DNA of 64,000 bases from Stenoxybacter acetivorans DSM 19021 (GTDB taxonomy: Bacteria > Pseudomonadota > Gammaproteobacteria > Burkholderiales > Neisseriaceae): positions 1 to 64,000 of the forward strand of contig NZ_JQKE01000011.1 of the NCBI RefSeq assembly GCF_000745895.1. The letters are read 5' to 3'. Position numbers and translations under genes: made by a program. The notes beneath the pieces are model-generated. The model was not told where the DNA came from. It was given only the letters and a program-made list of their open reading frames with translations, and searched no databases. Positions 19,059-28,254 of the stretch are shown here, piece after piece (the stretch's first letter is position 1; the number at the start of each line of letters is the position of its first letter).

Positions 19059-20149
19059 GATTTCTCACCTCCGCTTATCTGTTCGGCAGAAATTATCTGC
19101 CGAATTTGCTCTGCGTTTTGCTCAAGCCCGACAAAGCGGTCAAAGTCGCTTTCAAACAGGCGGTCTTGGATAATGCGGTACTTTTCAAATTCGGTCAGCG
19201 CGTGCAACTTGGCAATCTCCGCCGACACTTTACCCGCGTCTTTCAGCAGACCGTACTCGAACATTTCAATAAAGCGGTTCAGACGCGTTTCCCAATCCGC
19301 CATAGTCATCGGAATGTTACGAAGCGCCATACTTTCGCCGAAGTCGATATACGCCGACACCATACGTTCCATCTGTTCAAGTTCAAACTCGGAGAGGTAA
19401 TTTTTGGCGATAATAACATCCGCCTTGTGGATTTTCCCGCTTGGCGCGTCCTCCCAAGTAGCCAAGCCCATATGCGGCTTTTCGGCACTAGCGCGGAGAA
19501 CAATCACCTCAGCCGCCGTCTGACCGTGAATGGCGAAGTGCATTTTATTCTGCACCGTGGCGAAGAACCGCCGCGTTGCCGCCGCCGTTTTGTCGTAGTC
19601 CAGCGCGGTGGCGTACAGGTCGGTTATTTTTTGATAGAATTTCCGCTCCGACATCCGTATCTCACGGATTTTTTCAAGTTGCCGCTCAAAATATTCTTTC
19701 GTCAGAACCGAACCGCCGCTTTTCAGGCGCGGGACGTCCATAACCCACCCTTGAATCGTGTAGTCCTTGACGATTGCGTTCGCCCATTTCCTAAACTGCA
19801 CGGCGCGTTCGTTGTTCACCTTAAACCCGACCCCGATAATCATTTGCAGATTATAATGTTCGATCTCACGGGAAACCTCGCGCCCGCCCTCGTTTTGAAC
19901 GATAAAGTATTTCTTTATAGTTGCCTCGCGGGCAAGTTCGCTGTCGGCAAAAATTTTCTTGATATGCTGTCCGATATTCTGCACGGTAACGTCATACAGA
20001 GTCGCCATCATCTTCTGCGTCAGCCAGATATTCTCGTCCTGATAGCGCATTTCCACGCTTTCCGCATCGTCGCCCGTCGCCGCGATAAACGTCAGATACT
20101 CCGCCGCAGAAGAGCGAATTGTGATTTCGTCCTTTCTCTTCTTCGCCAT
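19055..20149 (-). CDS. RhuM family protein
   Basis: This 364-aa protein is recognised as RhuM by ENIWLTQKMMATLYDV, then IGQHIKKIF, YFIVQNEGGREVSREIEHYN and NERAVQFRKWANAIVKDY. RhuM was first noted in a Salmonella pathogenicity island; its biochemical role is not known to me. Homologues occur inside restriction loci. Its ATG overlaps the Mod stop (TAATG) and its stop overlaps the Res start, so it is wired into the operon rather than inserted by chance. The first 130 residues look like a DNA-binding module; the rest is helical. Confidence 0.85.
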   Translation of the reverse strand: MAKKRKDEITIRSSAAEYLTFIAATGDDAESVEMRYQDENIWLTQKMMATLYDVTVQNIGQHIKKIFADSELAREATIKKYFIVQNEGGREVSREIEHYNLQMIIGVGFKVNNERAVQFRKWANAIVKDYTIQGWVMDVPRLKSGGSVLTKEYFERQLEKIREIRMSERKFYQKITDLYATALDYDKTAAATRRFFATVQNKMHFAIHGQTAAEVIVLRASAEKPHMGLATWEDAPSGKIHKADVIIAKNYLSEFELEQMERMVSAYIDFGESMALRNIPMTMADWETRLNRFIEMFEYGLLKDAGKVSAEIAKLHALTEFEKYRIIQDRLFESDFDRFVGLEQNAEQIRQIISAEQISGGEKS

Positions 20150-22059
20150 TACAGCACCTTCCTGATCGTGTTTGGGCTGTAGGTGTTGAACACCTGCTCG
20201 AAATTGACCAGCGCTGAGTCGGAGACAAAACTGCTGTCGCGGAAAACGGCGTAGTAGGGCTTCTGCTTGGCAATTTCCGTAATCAGATTGGTATCAACCC
20301 GCTTGAAGCAGGCGATAAGGTAGTTGTCGTTGACGTAGTAAACATCGCCGTCTTGCGTGATTTTCGCCGACAGCGGTATACCGAGGTCAAGCATCACTTG
20401 AAACAGTAAATCTTCGCCTGTGCGGTCTTCCTTGATGTTGTCCGCCAAGCCGTCAAAGCTGAAGTTAATCTGCGCGTATTCATCGGGCGTGTAGTACACG
20501 TCTTTCATGTTCGTGCTGTCAAGTTTTAGGACGCGGAAGCCCGTATCTAACCGCGAACCACACGAAAAGCGCGAAAAAGAATCCGATTCATCTTTTTTCG
20601 CGTTTTTCGCGGTTAATTCCCCAAGGATTTTCGCCCCGGCGCGGCGTATACGCTCTTTGCCGATTTCGCAAATGTTTTTATATCCTGCTTTTGCCGCTTC
20701 GGATTTTTCGTCACAGACTTCGGGCAATTGCACCATAATAAACTTGCGCTTACTGCCGTCCTCGGCGTTGAGCTGCATCACCGCGTGCGCGGTTGTGGCA
20801 GAACCAGAGAAGAAGTCGAGGATTATGTCGCCAGATTTAGTTGCAATTTCAAGCATTCGCTTTAACAAAAGTACAGGTTTTGGCGTGTCAAAAACTTTTG
20901 AAGTGAAAAGTTCTTTAACTTCCCTATTCGCATCATCTGTATTGCCTGCGAACTCATAATCCCAAAAATTTATAGGCGTCATTCCTTCGCGTGCTTCAGA
21001 CAGAAAACGCTTTATGCTGGGAACGGTTGCATTCCCTTCTTTTCCCCACCATACAACATCATCCCTGACATATTGCTCAAAAACCTCCTTTGAACTTCGC
21101 CACGCTTTTTGTTTTGGTGTAATTACTTCCCCAGTAAAAGGGTTCGTAATTTCGTAGCACAAGTTAGGTCTTTGTTGCGGACTTGCTTGACTTGAAAAAG
21201 GCATTGCTTTCCAAGCACCACGAGAGTCATTATCTGGGTTCGAGTATCTTGCATCTGCTTCTTCAGTTCGCGCCATTAGATTTGGCATAAATTCATTTTT
21301 TGAATACACAATTATATGTTCTGTGACATTTGTAAACCCATCTGTGTTATTGCTTCTCGTGTATCTTTTTTGCCATTCAATGCAAGTAACAAAATTCCCG
21401 CTCCCAAACACCTCATTGCAAACTTTCTTCAAGTTTTCTACTTCATTGTCGTCAATGCTGATAAATATCACGCCATCCTCCGTCAGCAAATCCCGCGCAA
21501 CGCGCAGACGCGGGTAAATCATATTCAGCCAGTCGGTGTGGAAACGCCCGTTGCTGTCGAGGTTTTTCACAAGGCGGTTTCCCTGTTCGTCATAGTCGCC
21601 GCTCCGCTCGGCATATTCGGCGGCACTCTCCGAAAAATCGTCCTCATACACAAAATCGTTGCCCGTGTTATACGGCGGATCGATGTATATCATTTTCACG
21701 CGGTTCAAGTACGTTTCGCGCAGCAGTTTCAGCACGTCAAGGTTGTCCCCTTCTATGTAGAGGTTCTCGGTATTGCCGAAGTCCACGCTCTCCTCACGGC
21801 ACGGGCGCAAAGCGGCGGCAATCGGCGCGTTGGCAAGCAGCACGCTCTTGCGCTTGTCCGGCCAAGTGAACTGGTAGCGTTCTTCGCGTCCCTCAATGAC
21901 GTGGACGTTGATTTCCTGCGTTAGCACGTCTTTGTCGATGGCACGGACGACCGCGCCGTTTTCGTCAATCGTCTCGGTTACAGCGTTCGGGAACAAGGCG
22001 GCAAGCGCGGCGAAGTTCGCCTCCGTGAGGGACGGGGTGTGCATTTTCAATTTATCCAT
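20149..22059 (-). CDS. type III DNA adenine methyltransferase Mod
   Basis: A 636-aa N6-adenine methyltransferase. The catalytic DPPY is at residues 127-130 and the AdoMet-binding DFFSGS at 415-420. That order marks the beta class typical of type III Mod subunits. The region between (about residues 220-400) is the target recognition domain. The ATG at 22059 has GGAGG 8 nt upstream and overlaps the end of the TIR gene by 8 nt. Mod alone would protect host DNA; with Res it restricts. No simple repeat that would make it phase variable is seen in the gene. Confidence 0.93.
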   Translation of the reverse strand: MDKLKMHTPSLTEANFAALAALFPNAVTETIDENGAVVRAIDKDVLTQEINVHVIEGREERYQFTWPDKRKSVLLANAPIAAALRPCREESVDFGNTENLYIEGDNLDVLKLLRETYLNRVKMIYIDPPYNTGNDFVYEDDFSESAAEYAERSGDYDEQGNRLVKNLDSNGRFHTDWLNMIYPRLRVARDLLTEDGVIFISIDDNEVENLKKVCNEVFGSGNFVTCIEWQKRYTRSNNTDGFTNVTEHIIVYSKNEFMPNLMARTEEADARYSNPDNDSRGAWKAMPFSSQASPQQRPNLCYEITNPFTGEVITPKQKAWRSSKEVFEQYVRDDVVWWGKEGNATVPSIKRFLSEAREGMTPINFWDYEFAGNTDDANREVKELFTSKVFDTPKPVLLLKRMLEIATKSGDIILDFFSGSATTAHAVMQLNAEDGSKRKFIMVQLPEVCDEKSEAAKAGYKNICEIGKERIRRAGAKILGELTAKNAKKDESDSFSRFSCGSRLDTGFRVLKLDSTNMKDVYYTPDEYAQINFSFDGLADNIKEDRTGEDLLFQVMLDLGIPLSAKITQDGDVYYVNDNYLIACFKRVDTNLITEIAKQKPYYAVFRDSSFVSDSALVNFEQVFNTYSPNTIRKVL

Positions 22060-22951
22060 TTGTGGTCTCCTCCAATTCTTCCGTTGCTTCTTCAATCTCA
22101 ACGGGAGGTAATAAGCTAATCAATTCGATAGCAATTTCCTCAGCTGAAAGCGTCGCTGTGTTTAGGGCTTTGCGACCCGCCAAAGGTGGACTGAAAGTCT
22201 GAACCTCGTCCTTTGTTATCTTGTGCCATATCGGAAGTATAGTCTTGCCTCCCGTCATTTCTCGCTGAAACAAGCCATCAAGTTCATACTGTGTCCAGCC
22301 TTTTCGTATGAAGTCATTTGACAGAATGACTATCCCGAACCTTGACTTCCGTAAGCCTTCATCTATTTTAGAGCGGAGACTGTCGCCCCACTTTATACTC
22401 ATCGCATCATACCAAACCTTAACGCCACGCGAGTCAAGTTCCTGATACAGATCATCAACGAAACTCTCTTTGTCCTCGGAAGCGTGGGAGATGAAAACAT
22501 CATATTCTTCTTCGGCTGTTGCCGCATAAAGATGTTGTTGCAGTTGAGTGACTGCTTGTGCTTGAATTTGCCCAGTCAACTCGTCAATCCGTTGTTCATA
22601 ATTTTGTTGCAGGACAACTTGGGCTTTATCGTTCTTTTTGCGCTCTGCCACTTCTTCCTTTTGAAGTTTAACTTGCGCTTCTGCTCGTTTTTTACGCTTG
22701 TCTGCAATTTTCTTGTCTATGTCTGCTCTTGCGTTCACGGCTCTAATTGCATCGGTGTTGAATTTCTCAATCCGGGATTGCTTTGACTTGATAGTTGCCA
22801 ATGAAGCATTCTTTGGAGTGCCTTTTGCCACGCGCGCCGCACTGCTCCGAGCCATCGCTTCTTTTTTTGAATAATCGGCAGACTTCTTCTCAAGTAACAC
22901 AATATCCTTATCAAGCTGATTTATCGTTTTGCGTGTTTGTTCAGCACTCAT
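22052..22951 (-). CDS. coiled-coil TIR domain protein (candidate NADase effector)
   Basis: This is a 299-aa protein. Residues 1-140 are strongly charged and predicted coiled coil (long K/E/R/A runs with Q). Residues about 149-280 form a TIR domain: EYDVFISHASEDKESFVDDL, then VKVWYDAMSIKWGDSL, then FGIVILSNDFIRKGWTQYELDGL. Glu223 in YELDGL sits where catalytic TIR domains have their NADase glutamate. The start (TAATG) overlaps the DUF4391 stop and has GGAGGAAT upstream. Known bacterial TIR effectors deplete NAD+ on phage sensing; that this one does so, triggered by its neighbours, is inference. A scaffold role is the alternative. Confidence 0.88.
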   Translation of the reverse strand: MSAEQTRKTINQLDKDIVLLEKKSADYSKKEAMARSSAARVAKGTPKNASLATIKSKQSRIEKFNTDAIRAVNARADIDKKIADKRKKRAEAQVKLQKEEVAERKKNDKAQVVLQQNYEQRIDELTGQIQAQAVTQLQQHLYAATAEEEYDVFISHASEDKESFVDDLYQELDSRGVKVWYDAMSIKWGDSLRSKIDEGLRKSRFGIVILSNDFIRKGWTQYELDGLFQREMTGGKTILPIWHKITKDEVQTFSPPLAGRKALNTATLSAEEIAIELISLLPPVEIEEATEELEETTNG

Positions 22952-23559
22952 TATAATTCCTCCAATTCGGCTTTCAGCCGTTTGATTTCTTCGGCAAGCT
23001 CCCACTTCTTGCGGGGCTGGCGTTCGGTCATTGCTTGCTTTTCAAGGGCGGCTATCTGCTTTTGCAGTTTCTCTCGGCGGTCGTTCTCGGCAATGGTTGC
23101 GTCGAGGTCTTTTCCGCCTGTAAGGTCGATACCGCCTATCTGGGCAACGAGGTTCGCCCACACCGCTCCGAGGTCAAGCCCGCTGAGGTTCAGATTCCAG
23201 CTCGTGAGCGGCTTGCTCTCGGAAACCAGTACTTTGTCCGCTCGGTAAACAGCGAGCCTTGCAGTTTCGCCTGATTGAAGCACAAACAACATACGCTGGG
23301 CAATCAGCTTCGACAAGAGTGCGATGTTCTTCTTGTCGCACTGGTTGGTTTTCAACATCACCAGAACGACATACACCGCCGAAACGTCCGCGCTTGCCTT
23401 TATTGATACTGTTTGCGGCGAAATTTCCGCGACGATTGACATTCGGTTTATCTGCTCGTCAAAAAGCCTGCGGTCGCCGGGTGATGGCTTAAACCTGTCG
23501 AATATCGCCTTCTTGGGCAAGGCTTTGGATAGCTCGGTCGTCTTGGGCAGTCCTAACAT
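22951..23559 (-). CDS. DUF4391 family protein
   Basis: This 202-aa protein of unknown function matches DUF4391 as I recall it (LPKTTELSKALPKKAIFDRF at the N-terminus, then FDEQINRMSIVAEIS). The C-terminal 60 residues are a coiled coil (NDRREKLQKQIAALEKQ and after). I chose the ATG at 23559 because the AAGG site then has workable spacing; GTG 23571 and ATG 23568 are also in frame. It follows the helicase gene by 13 bp and ends inside the TIR start codon. DUF4391 genes are, in my memory, commonly found beside SNF2-type helicases and type III Mod genes. Confidence 0.8.
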   Translation of the reverse strand: MLGLPKTTELSKALPKKAIFDRFKPSPGDRRLFDEQINRMSIVAEISPQTVSIKASADVSAVYVVLVMLKTNQCDKKNIALLSKLIAQRMLFVLQSGETARLAVYRADKVLVSESKPLTSWNLNLSGLDLGAVWANLVAQIGGIDLTGGKDLDATIAENDRREKLQKQIAALEKQAMTERQPRKKWELAEEIKRLKAELEEL

Positions 23560-23572
23560 AATAAGCATCACC

Positions 23573-26500
23573 TTACTTTACGGTCACGAAGCAGATCAGT
23601 TCAAAATCATCCAAACCGTCAATCGTATTCGCGGCAAGAGAAATCTGCTTGCCCGAGAGGAAACTATCGATGGAGTCGTCCTCGTTCAAATCCACGATGG
23701 AATTCACGGCAAAGCAGAGCAGGTCGGAGTAATGCCGCATTTTCTTTCCATCTTTTGTCTCGGCGTTAAACTGCCTGCACAGTTCGTCAAGCGGCTTGTC
23801 CTTGCCTTTACAAAGCTGCCTGAGAGAATCGAGCAGTTTCTTGGGTTGTAGGTGGTCAATGTAAACTGTCGGTTCTTCGCCTGAGCTTTCGTCGCTGAGA
23901 TACACCATATAGAACGGGTGCAGTTGGTTCTGGTTTTGGACGTTTATTTTGGTGTTGCGGTTTTTCAGTATGAATATCGTGCCACGTGGTGAGTCTTCAT
24001 TGCCATCGGCCACCGCGTGAAGCCCAAATGGTATGCCGTCCAGTTCTCCGTGGTGCTTGACGTATTCAAGCAGGTCGAGCCGAAACTCATTCAGCCCCAA
24101 GTCCATAATGGAAACGCCTGACTGCATTTCCTCTATGTCCACGACTTCGTCTTGCAGCTTCTCAAGTTGTGCTTTGCGGTATTCAAGGTCGCCTTGTTCT
24201 TCGGGGGCAATGGGGTTGTCGTCACCCGTAGCGGTCATAACGGAAGCCTTCATTCGGGTTTCTACGCGCCCTTTGAGTTCAAGGTATTTGTCAAGGTCAA
24301 TGTTCGGCCAGAAATTAACAAGTTGAATCTTGTCATTATGGCTGCCGATACGGTCAATACGCCCGAACCGTTGGATAATCCGCACGGGATTCCAATGTAT
24401 GTCGTAGTTCACGCAATAATCGCAATCTTGCAGGTTCTGTCCCTCCGAGATGCAGTCCGTGGCAATCAGGATGTCAATTTCGGCGGGGTTGTCCGGCATC
24501 AGCAGTTCCTTGTCTTTGGAGCGCGGCGAGAACAGCGTCAGGATTGTGTTCATATCGGCGCGTTTCAGCTTGACGGTCGTCCTGCCGTCGGTGGTGCCGG
24601 TTATCATTGCCGCGTCAACACCGAACCGACCCGCGAGATTGACGTAGAGATAATCCACCGTATCAGAGAACGCAGAGAAAACAAGCACTTTTTTGTTGTA
24701 ATCATTGATTGGCTCATGGATTTTATTGTCAATCAGCGTTATAAGCTCTTGCAGCTTGGTGTCGTGTTCGGGCGTGATGTCCTCAATCAGCACGGATAAT
24801 AGCTCGAGGATTTCGGAGTCCTCGGTGAGTTTTTCTCGCCACGATACATAGTCCATATCCGCAAGGTCAATGTCGAGCTTCTTGCCCATGTTTTCAAAGT
24901 AATCGGTGTTTTGGTCATCGCCGTCAAAATCGTCTTCCGAAAACTCCTGCGTATTGATTATCCGCTGTGTACCGTTCACATAAGCGTTGATGTCGCTAAT
25001 TGTGCCGTTTATCAAAGCCCTCACGCGCTCCAGTGTGATGCGGAACGAATAAACCGAACTTTCAAGCCGTTTCAAGAGATTGATGCACATCAGGCGGCGG
25101 ATGCCGCTTTCGCGCCCAGCTCGGTCTATGTTCTTGCTTGGATCTACATACTTCGCACGGCGGCTCTCCAAAAGAAAATCGGTCGGGGTATAGATTCCAA
25201 GATTCAGCTTCATTAACCGGTCATAAATATCGTCGTAGTCAATCGCCGATTCAAGGTTGGTCATCCTCGGACGGAGGGTAATGGGTTTCAGCCGTTCAGG
25301 GAATTTGCCAATCTCGGCGGTGTTGTAATACTTTTCAATGTGCTTGTGGGAGCGGGCTATCGTTACGCTGTCGAGCATCGTAAAGAAGTCGAAGTCGAGA
25401 GAGCGGAGCAAATTCTCGGTCGTGCGCTCTTCCTGCTCACACTTGCTCCACCTGTTGAAAGCAGTTTGGGCGTTGCGGAAGATAACGTCAATCGACTTCG
25501 TTGTATCAAGTTTGTCGTTTATCAGCGTTGGGTTACCCTCGTAGGCAAGTTCAAGCTGATGCCGCAGGTCTGAAAACCCATTGTTCACGGGCGTAGCTGA
25601 AAGCATAAGAACTTTGGTCTTTACACCTTTGCGGATAACCTTGTTCAGCAGTTGGAGGTAGCGATTCTCGCGCTTATCGTCGCCGCGCCTCGAATAGTCG
25701 CCGCCGTTGCGGAAGTTATGGCTTTCATCGATAACAACAAGGTCGTAGTTACCCCAGTTCAGCTTTGCAAGGTCAATTGCACCGGACGAACCGTATTCCC
25801 TCGACAAATCGGTATGGTAAAGCACGTCATACCGCAGGCGGTCAGCCGCTATCGGGTTGTTCAGGTAGTTTTCCTTAAAGGTGTGCCAGTTGTCACCCAG
25901 TTTTTTCGGGCAAAGCACAAGAACCATTCGATTGCGGAGCTCGTAATACTTAATAACCGACAACGCGGTGAAAGTTTTGCCTAACCCAACGCTGTCGGCG
26001 AGTATGCAACCGTTGAATTTTTCGAGTTTATTGATAATCGCAAGCGTGGCATCTTTTTGGAAGTCGTACAGCTTGTTCCATATCTTGGTTTCCTTAAAGC
26101 CCGTCGCCTCGTTCGGCAATACATCCTCGGAGATGCTCTCCAAGAACTCGTTGAAGATATTGTACAGAGCAACGAAATACATGAACTCAGGCGAGTTCTC
26201 ATTATAGGCGGCGGTGATGCCGTTGATGACCTGCTCGGTTACATCGGAAAGAATGGTCTTGTCGCCCCACACCATATTGAAACTGTCAAGGAACTGACGG
26301 CTTTCGGAATGGGCAAACTTAATCGTTTGGACGGCGATATTGTTCCCTCGTTCACAACCGAGGTCGGCGGTGGTAAAACCGTTCATTGGCGTGTATGAGT
26401 AGCCCCCGCCCTCTTGTTGTATATCAAGGAACGTGTTTATTACGCCATTGGTGAAATTGGAGCGGAAACGCACCTTTTTGCGGATCCATTCGGCACACTC

Positions 26501-26806
26501 GTGGGCAATCGCCTTTTGGGTCAACTCGTTACGAAGTTTAACTTCAAACTCCGTGCCGTAAAGGGAACGCTCGCGATTAAGACGCGGTATGTAGAACTCC
26601 CGTCTTTCTTTCGGGGCTTTTTCTTGCAGAAATGTCGGTGAAGTGAAAATAAAGCGCAGCTCGGCAACTCCGTCAAGCTGATTCTTGAGGGTTTGATAGG
26701 CATAGATAGAGAAACACGCCGCCGCGATTGACAGCTTGTCGCCTTTTGCGATTGTAGCCGCAAGGTCATCCCTTACAGTCTTATTTACATTGTCGAATAC
26801 CTGCAT
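23573..26806 (-). CDS. SNF2-type helicase with N-terminal phospholipase D-like region
   Basis: This 1077-aa protein has a SNF2/RapA-type motor: Walker A DSVGLGKT (271-278), DESH (360-363), SATPVNN (403-409) and, further on, CISEGQNLQDCDYCVNYD and QRFGRIDRIGS. Residues about 1-190 resemble the PLD-like N-terminal region of defence helicases (LSIAAACFSIYAYQTL, AELRFIFTSP), though I cannot point to an intact HKD motif, so nuclease activity is uncertain. A C-terminal segment after residue 900 is specific to the family. It is the first intact gene of the operon, 31 bp after the broken HTH gene. It may translocate on or inspect foreign DNA together with DUF4391. Confidence 0.85.
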   Translation of the reverse strand: MQVFDNVNKTVRDDLAATIAKGDKLSIAAACFSIYAYQTLKNQLDGVAELRFIFTSPTFLQEKAPKERREFYIPRLNRERSLYGTEFEVKLRNELTQKAIAHECAEWIRKKVRFRSNFTNGVINTFLDIQQEGGGYSYTPMNGFTTADLGCERGNNIAVQTIKFAHSESRQFLDSFNMVWGDKTILSDVTEQVINGITAAYNENSPEFMYFVALYNIFNEFLESISEDVLPNEATGFKETKIWNKLYDFQKDATLAIINKLEKFNGCILADSVGLGKTFTALSVIKYYELRNRMVLVLCPKKLGDNWHTFKENYLNNPIAADRLRYDVLYHTDLSREYGSSGAIDLAKLNWGNYDLVVIDESHNFRNGGDYSRRGDDKRENRYLQLLNKVIRKGVKTKVLMLSATPVNNGFSDLRHQLELAYEGNPTLINDKLDTTKSIDVIFRNAQTAFNRWSKCEQEERTTENLLRSLDFDFFTMLDSVTIARSHKHIEKYYNTAEIGKFPERLKPITLRPRMTNLESAIDYDDIYDRLMKLNLGIYTPTDFLLESRRAKYVDPSKNIDRAGRESGIRRLMCINLLKRLESSVYSFRITLERVRALINGTISDINAYVNGTQRIINTQEFSEDDFDGDDQNTDYFENMGKKLDIDLADMDYVSWREKLTEDSEILELLSVLIEDITPEHDTKLQELITLIDNKIHEPINDYNKKVLVFSAFSDTVDYLYVNLAGRFGVDAAMITGTTDGRTTVKLKRADMNTILTLFSPRSKDKELLMPDNPAEIDILIATDCISEGQNLQDCDYCVNYDIHWNPVRIIQRFGRIDRIGSHNDKIQLVNFWPNIDLDKYLELKGRVETRMKASVMTATGDDNPIAPEEQGDLEYRKAQLEKLQDEVVDIEEMQSGVSIMDLGLNEFRLDLLEYVKHHGELDGIPFGLHAVADGNEDSPRGTIFILKNRNTKINVQNQNQLHPFYMVYLSDESSGEEPTVYIDHLQPKKLLDSLRQLCKGKDKPLDELCRQFNAETKDGKKMRHYSDLLCFAVNSIVDLNEDDSIDSFLSGKQISLAANTIDGLDDFELICFVTVK

Positions 26807-26837
26807 GTCCTCACTCCATGTGCGTATAACGCGTTAA

Positions 26838-27038
26838 TCAAAACTTTTGTTGACGTCGGCACTTCTGCCGCTCCCGAACCCACTCATCAACCTCAGACAC
26901 CTTGAAGCACCATAACTTCCCGATTTTGTGGGCGGGGATTTCGCCTTTCCTAATCCATATCCGAATAGTATCTTTGTGTACCTGAGTGCACTCCGCGATT
27001 TCTTCTAGTCTTGATCATTTTTCGTTTTCCGTTGTCAT
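26838..27038 (-). pseudogene. excisionase-type HTH regulator with an in-frame stop
   Basis: Reading from the ATG at 27038 gives MTTENEK, then TGA at 27015-27017, then an unbroken excisionase/AlpA-like helix-turn-helix of 58 residues (RLEEIAECTQVHKDTIRIW, then RKGEIPAHKIGKLWCFKVSE). Homologues usually have tryptophan where the stop stands, so one TGG-to-TGA change explains it. GAGGG lies about 11 nt before the ATG. Such small HTH genes often head defence operons. It lies 31 bp before the helicase gene. Loss of the regulator could leave the operon constitutive. Stop read-through or a sequencing error are alternatives. Confidence 0.75.
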
Positions 27039-27081
27039 AGGCATTAAGCCCTCTTTCTCATATAGAAGGGCATAATTTTAT

Positions 27082-27189
27082 ATGAAAGTTAAGCCTTATA
27101 TATGGTTTGGTGTACCGGAGTGCGATGAGCGCAAAACCGAGAATCCTGTGGACATTATTTGCCTGTTCAAAAAATACAATTCAGCATAA
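27082..27189 (+). other. possible small ORF (35 aa) between defence operon and accA
   Basis: The ORF begins MKVKPYIWFGVPECDERKTE and ends at a TAA. AGAAGGG lies 11 nt before its ATG. It could be the N-terminal stub of a larger gene cut when the island inserted, or a chance ORF. I know no homologue. Confidence 0.25.
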
Positions 27190-27208
27190 ATAAAATTGAA
27201 AAGCTACC

Positions 27209-27238
27209 TTGATAAAACGGCTCTTTCGTTTATATGAT
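27209..27238 (+). promoter_or_regulatory. probable accA promoter
   Basis: TTGATA, an 18-bp spacer and TATGAT precede accA and give a leader of about 50 nt. Confidence 0.5.
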
Positions 27239-27294
27239 GCAGAATATCCTTTTTCGGCGTATCATTCGTCAAATTTCTGAAGAGAATGCAACAG

Positions 27295-28254
27295 ATGAAA
27301 CAAATTTTTTTGGACTTTGAACAACCGATTGCGGAATTGGTGCAGAAAATCGAAGAACTGCGTTTCGTACAAGATGACTCGGTGGTGGATATTTCCGAAG
27401 AAATCAATCGCTTACAGAAAAAAAGTGATGATTTAACTCGTTCCATTTACAGCAAATTAACGCCGGTTCAGGTTTCACAAGTTGCCCGTCATGCACAGCG
27501 TCCTTATACGCAAGACTATATTGATGCTGTTTTTACCGATTTTGAAGAGCTGCACGGCGATCGTGCGTTTGCCGACGATGAAGCCATTATCGGCGGCTTG
27601 GCACGTTTTAACGGCGAAAGTGTGATGGTTATCGGGCATCAAAAAGGACGAGATACCAAGGAAAAAATCCGCCGTAACTTCGGTATGCCTCGCCCTGAAG
27701 GCTACCGAAAAGCCTTGCGCCTGATGAAAACCGCTGAAAAATTCCACATTCCGGTAATGACATTTGTGGACACACCGGGCGCTTATCCGGGCATTGGCGC
27801 GGAAGAACGTGGACAATCCGAAGCCATTGGCCGCAATTTGTATGAATTGGCGCGCCTTCGGGTGCCGGTAATTTGTACCATTATCGGCGAAGGCGGTTCC
27901 GGCGGTGCGCTGGCAATTGCGGTGGGTGATTACGTGAATATGCTGCAATATTCTACTTATTCGGTGATTTCTCCTGAAGGCTGTGCTTCTATCTTGTGGA
28001 AAACAGCGGCAAAAGCACCGGAAGCCGCAGCGGCGTTGGGCATTACCGCCAAGCGTTTGCTGGAATTAAAGCTGATTGACAGCATCATTGAAGAGCCTTT
28101 GGGCGGAGCGCAGCGCAATTACCCTGAAATCATGGCTCGGATCAAAAACACCTTGGAACAGCAATTTCAGAAAACCCAATCCATGCCTTTATCTGATTTG
28201 CTCACCCGCCGTTTTGACAGGCTCATGGCTTATGGGCAATACCAAGAAAAATAA
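27295..28254 (+). CDS. accA: acetyl-CoA carboxylase carboxyltransferase subunit alpha
   Basis: The alpha subunit of the carboxyltransferase moves CO2 from carboxybiotin to acetyl-CoA, the first step of fatty acid synthesis. Family segments are [64 protein letters not shown] and [12 protein letters not shown] prefer the ATG at 27295, which gives [11 protein letters not shown] like Neisseria homologues and good spacing to GAAGAG. An ATG at 27286 is also in frame. The product is 319 aa. The stop lies 23 bp inside tilS. Confidence 0.97.
   Translation: MKQIFLDFEQPIAELVQKIEELRFVQDDSVVDISEEINRLQKKSDDLTRSIYSKLTPVQVSQVARHAQRPYTQDYIDAVFTDFEELHGDRAFADDEAIIGGLARFNGESVMVIGHQKGRDTKEKIRRNFGMPRPEGYRKALRLMKTAEKFHIPVMTFVDTPGAYPGIGAEERGQSEAIGRNLYELARLRVPVICTIIGEGGSGGALAIAVGDYVNMLQYSTYSVISPEGCASILWKTAAKAPEAAAALGITAKRLLELKLIDSIIEEPLGGAQRNYPEIMARIKNTLEQQFQKTQSMPLSDLLTRRFDRLMAYGQYQEK

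Noticed and set aside
22951-23005. Longer TIR protein starting at 23005
   Set aside because: The extra residues would overlap DUF4391 and have no ribosome binding site, while the ATG at 22951 has GGAGGAAT and a TAATG junction.
15963-26806. BREX or DISARM system
   Set aside because: No PglZ, BrxL, BrxC or DrmA/DrmB-like proteins are present. The methyltransferase and nuclease are of type III Mod/Res kind.
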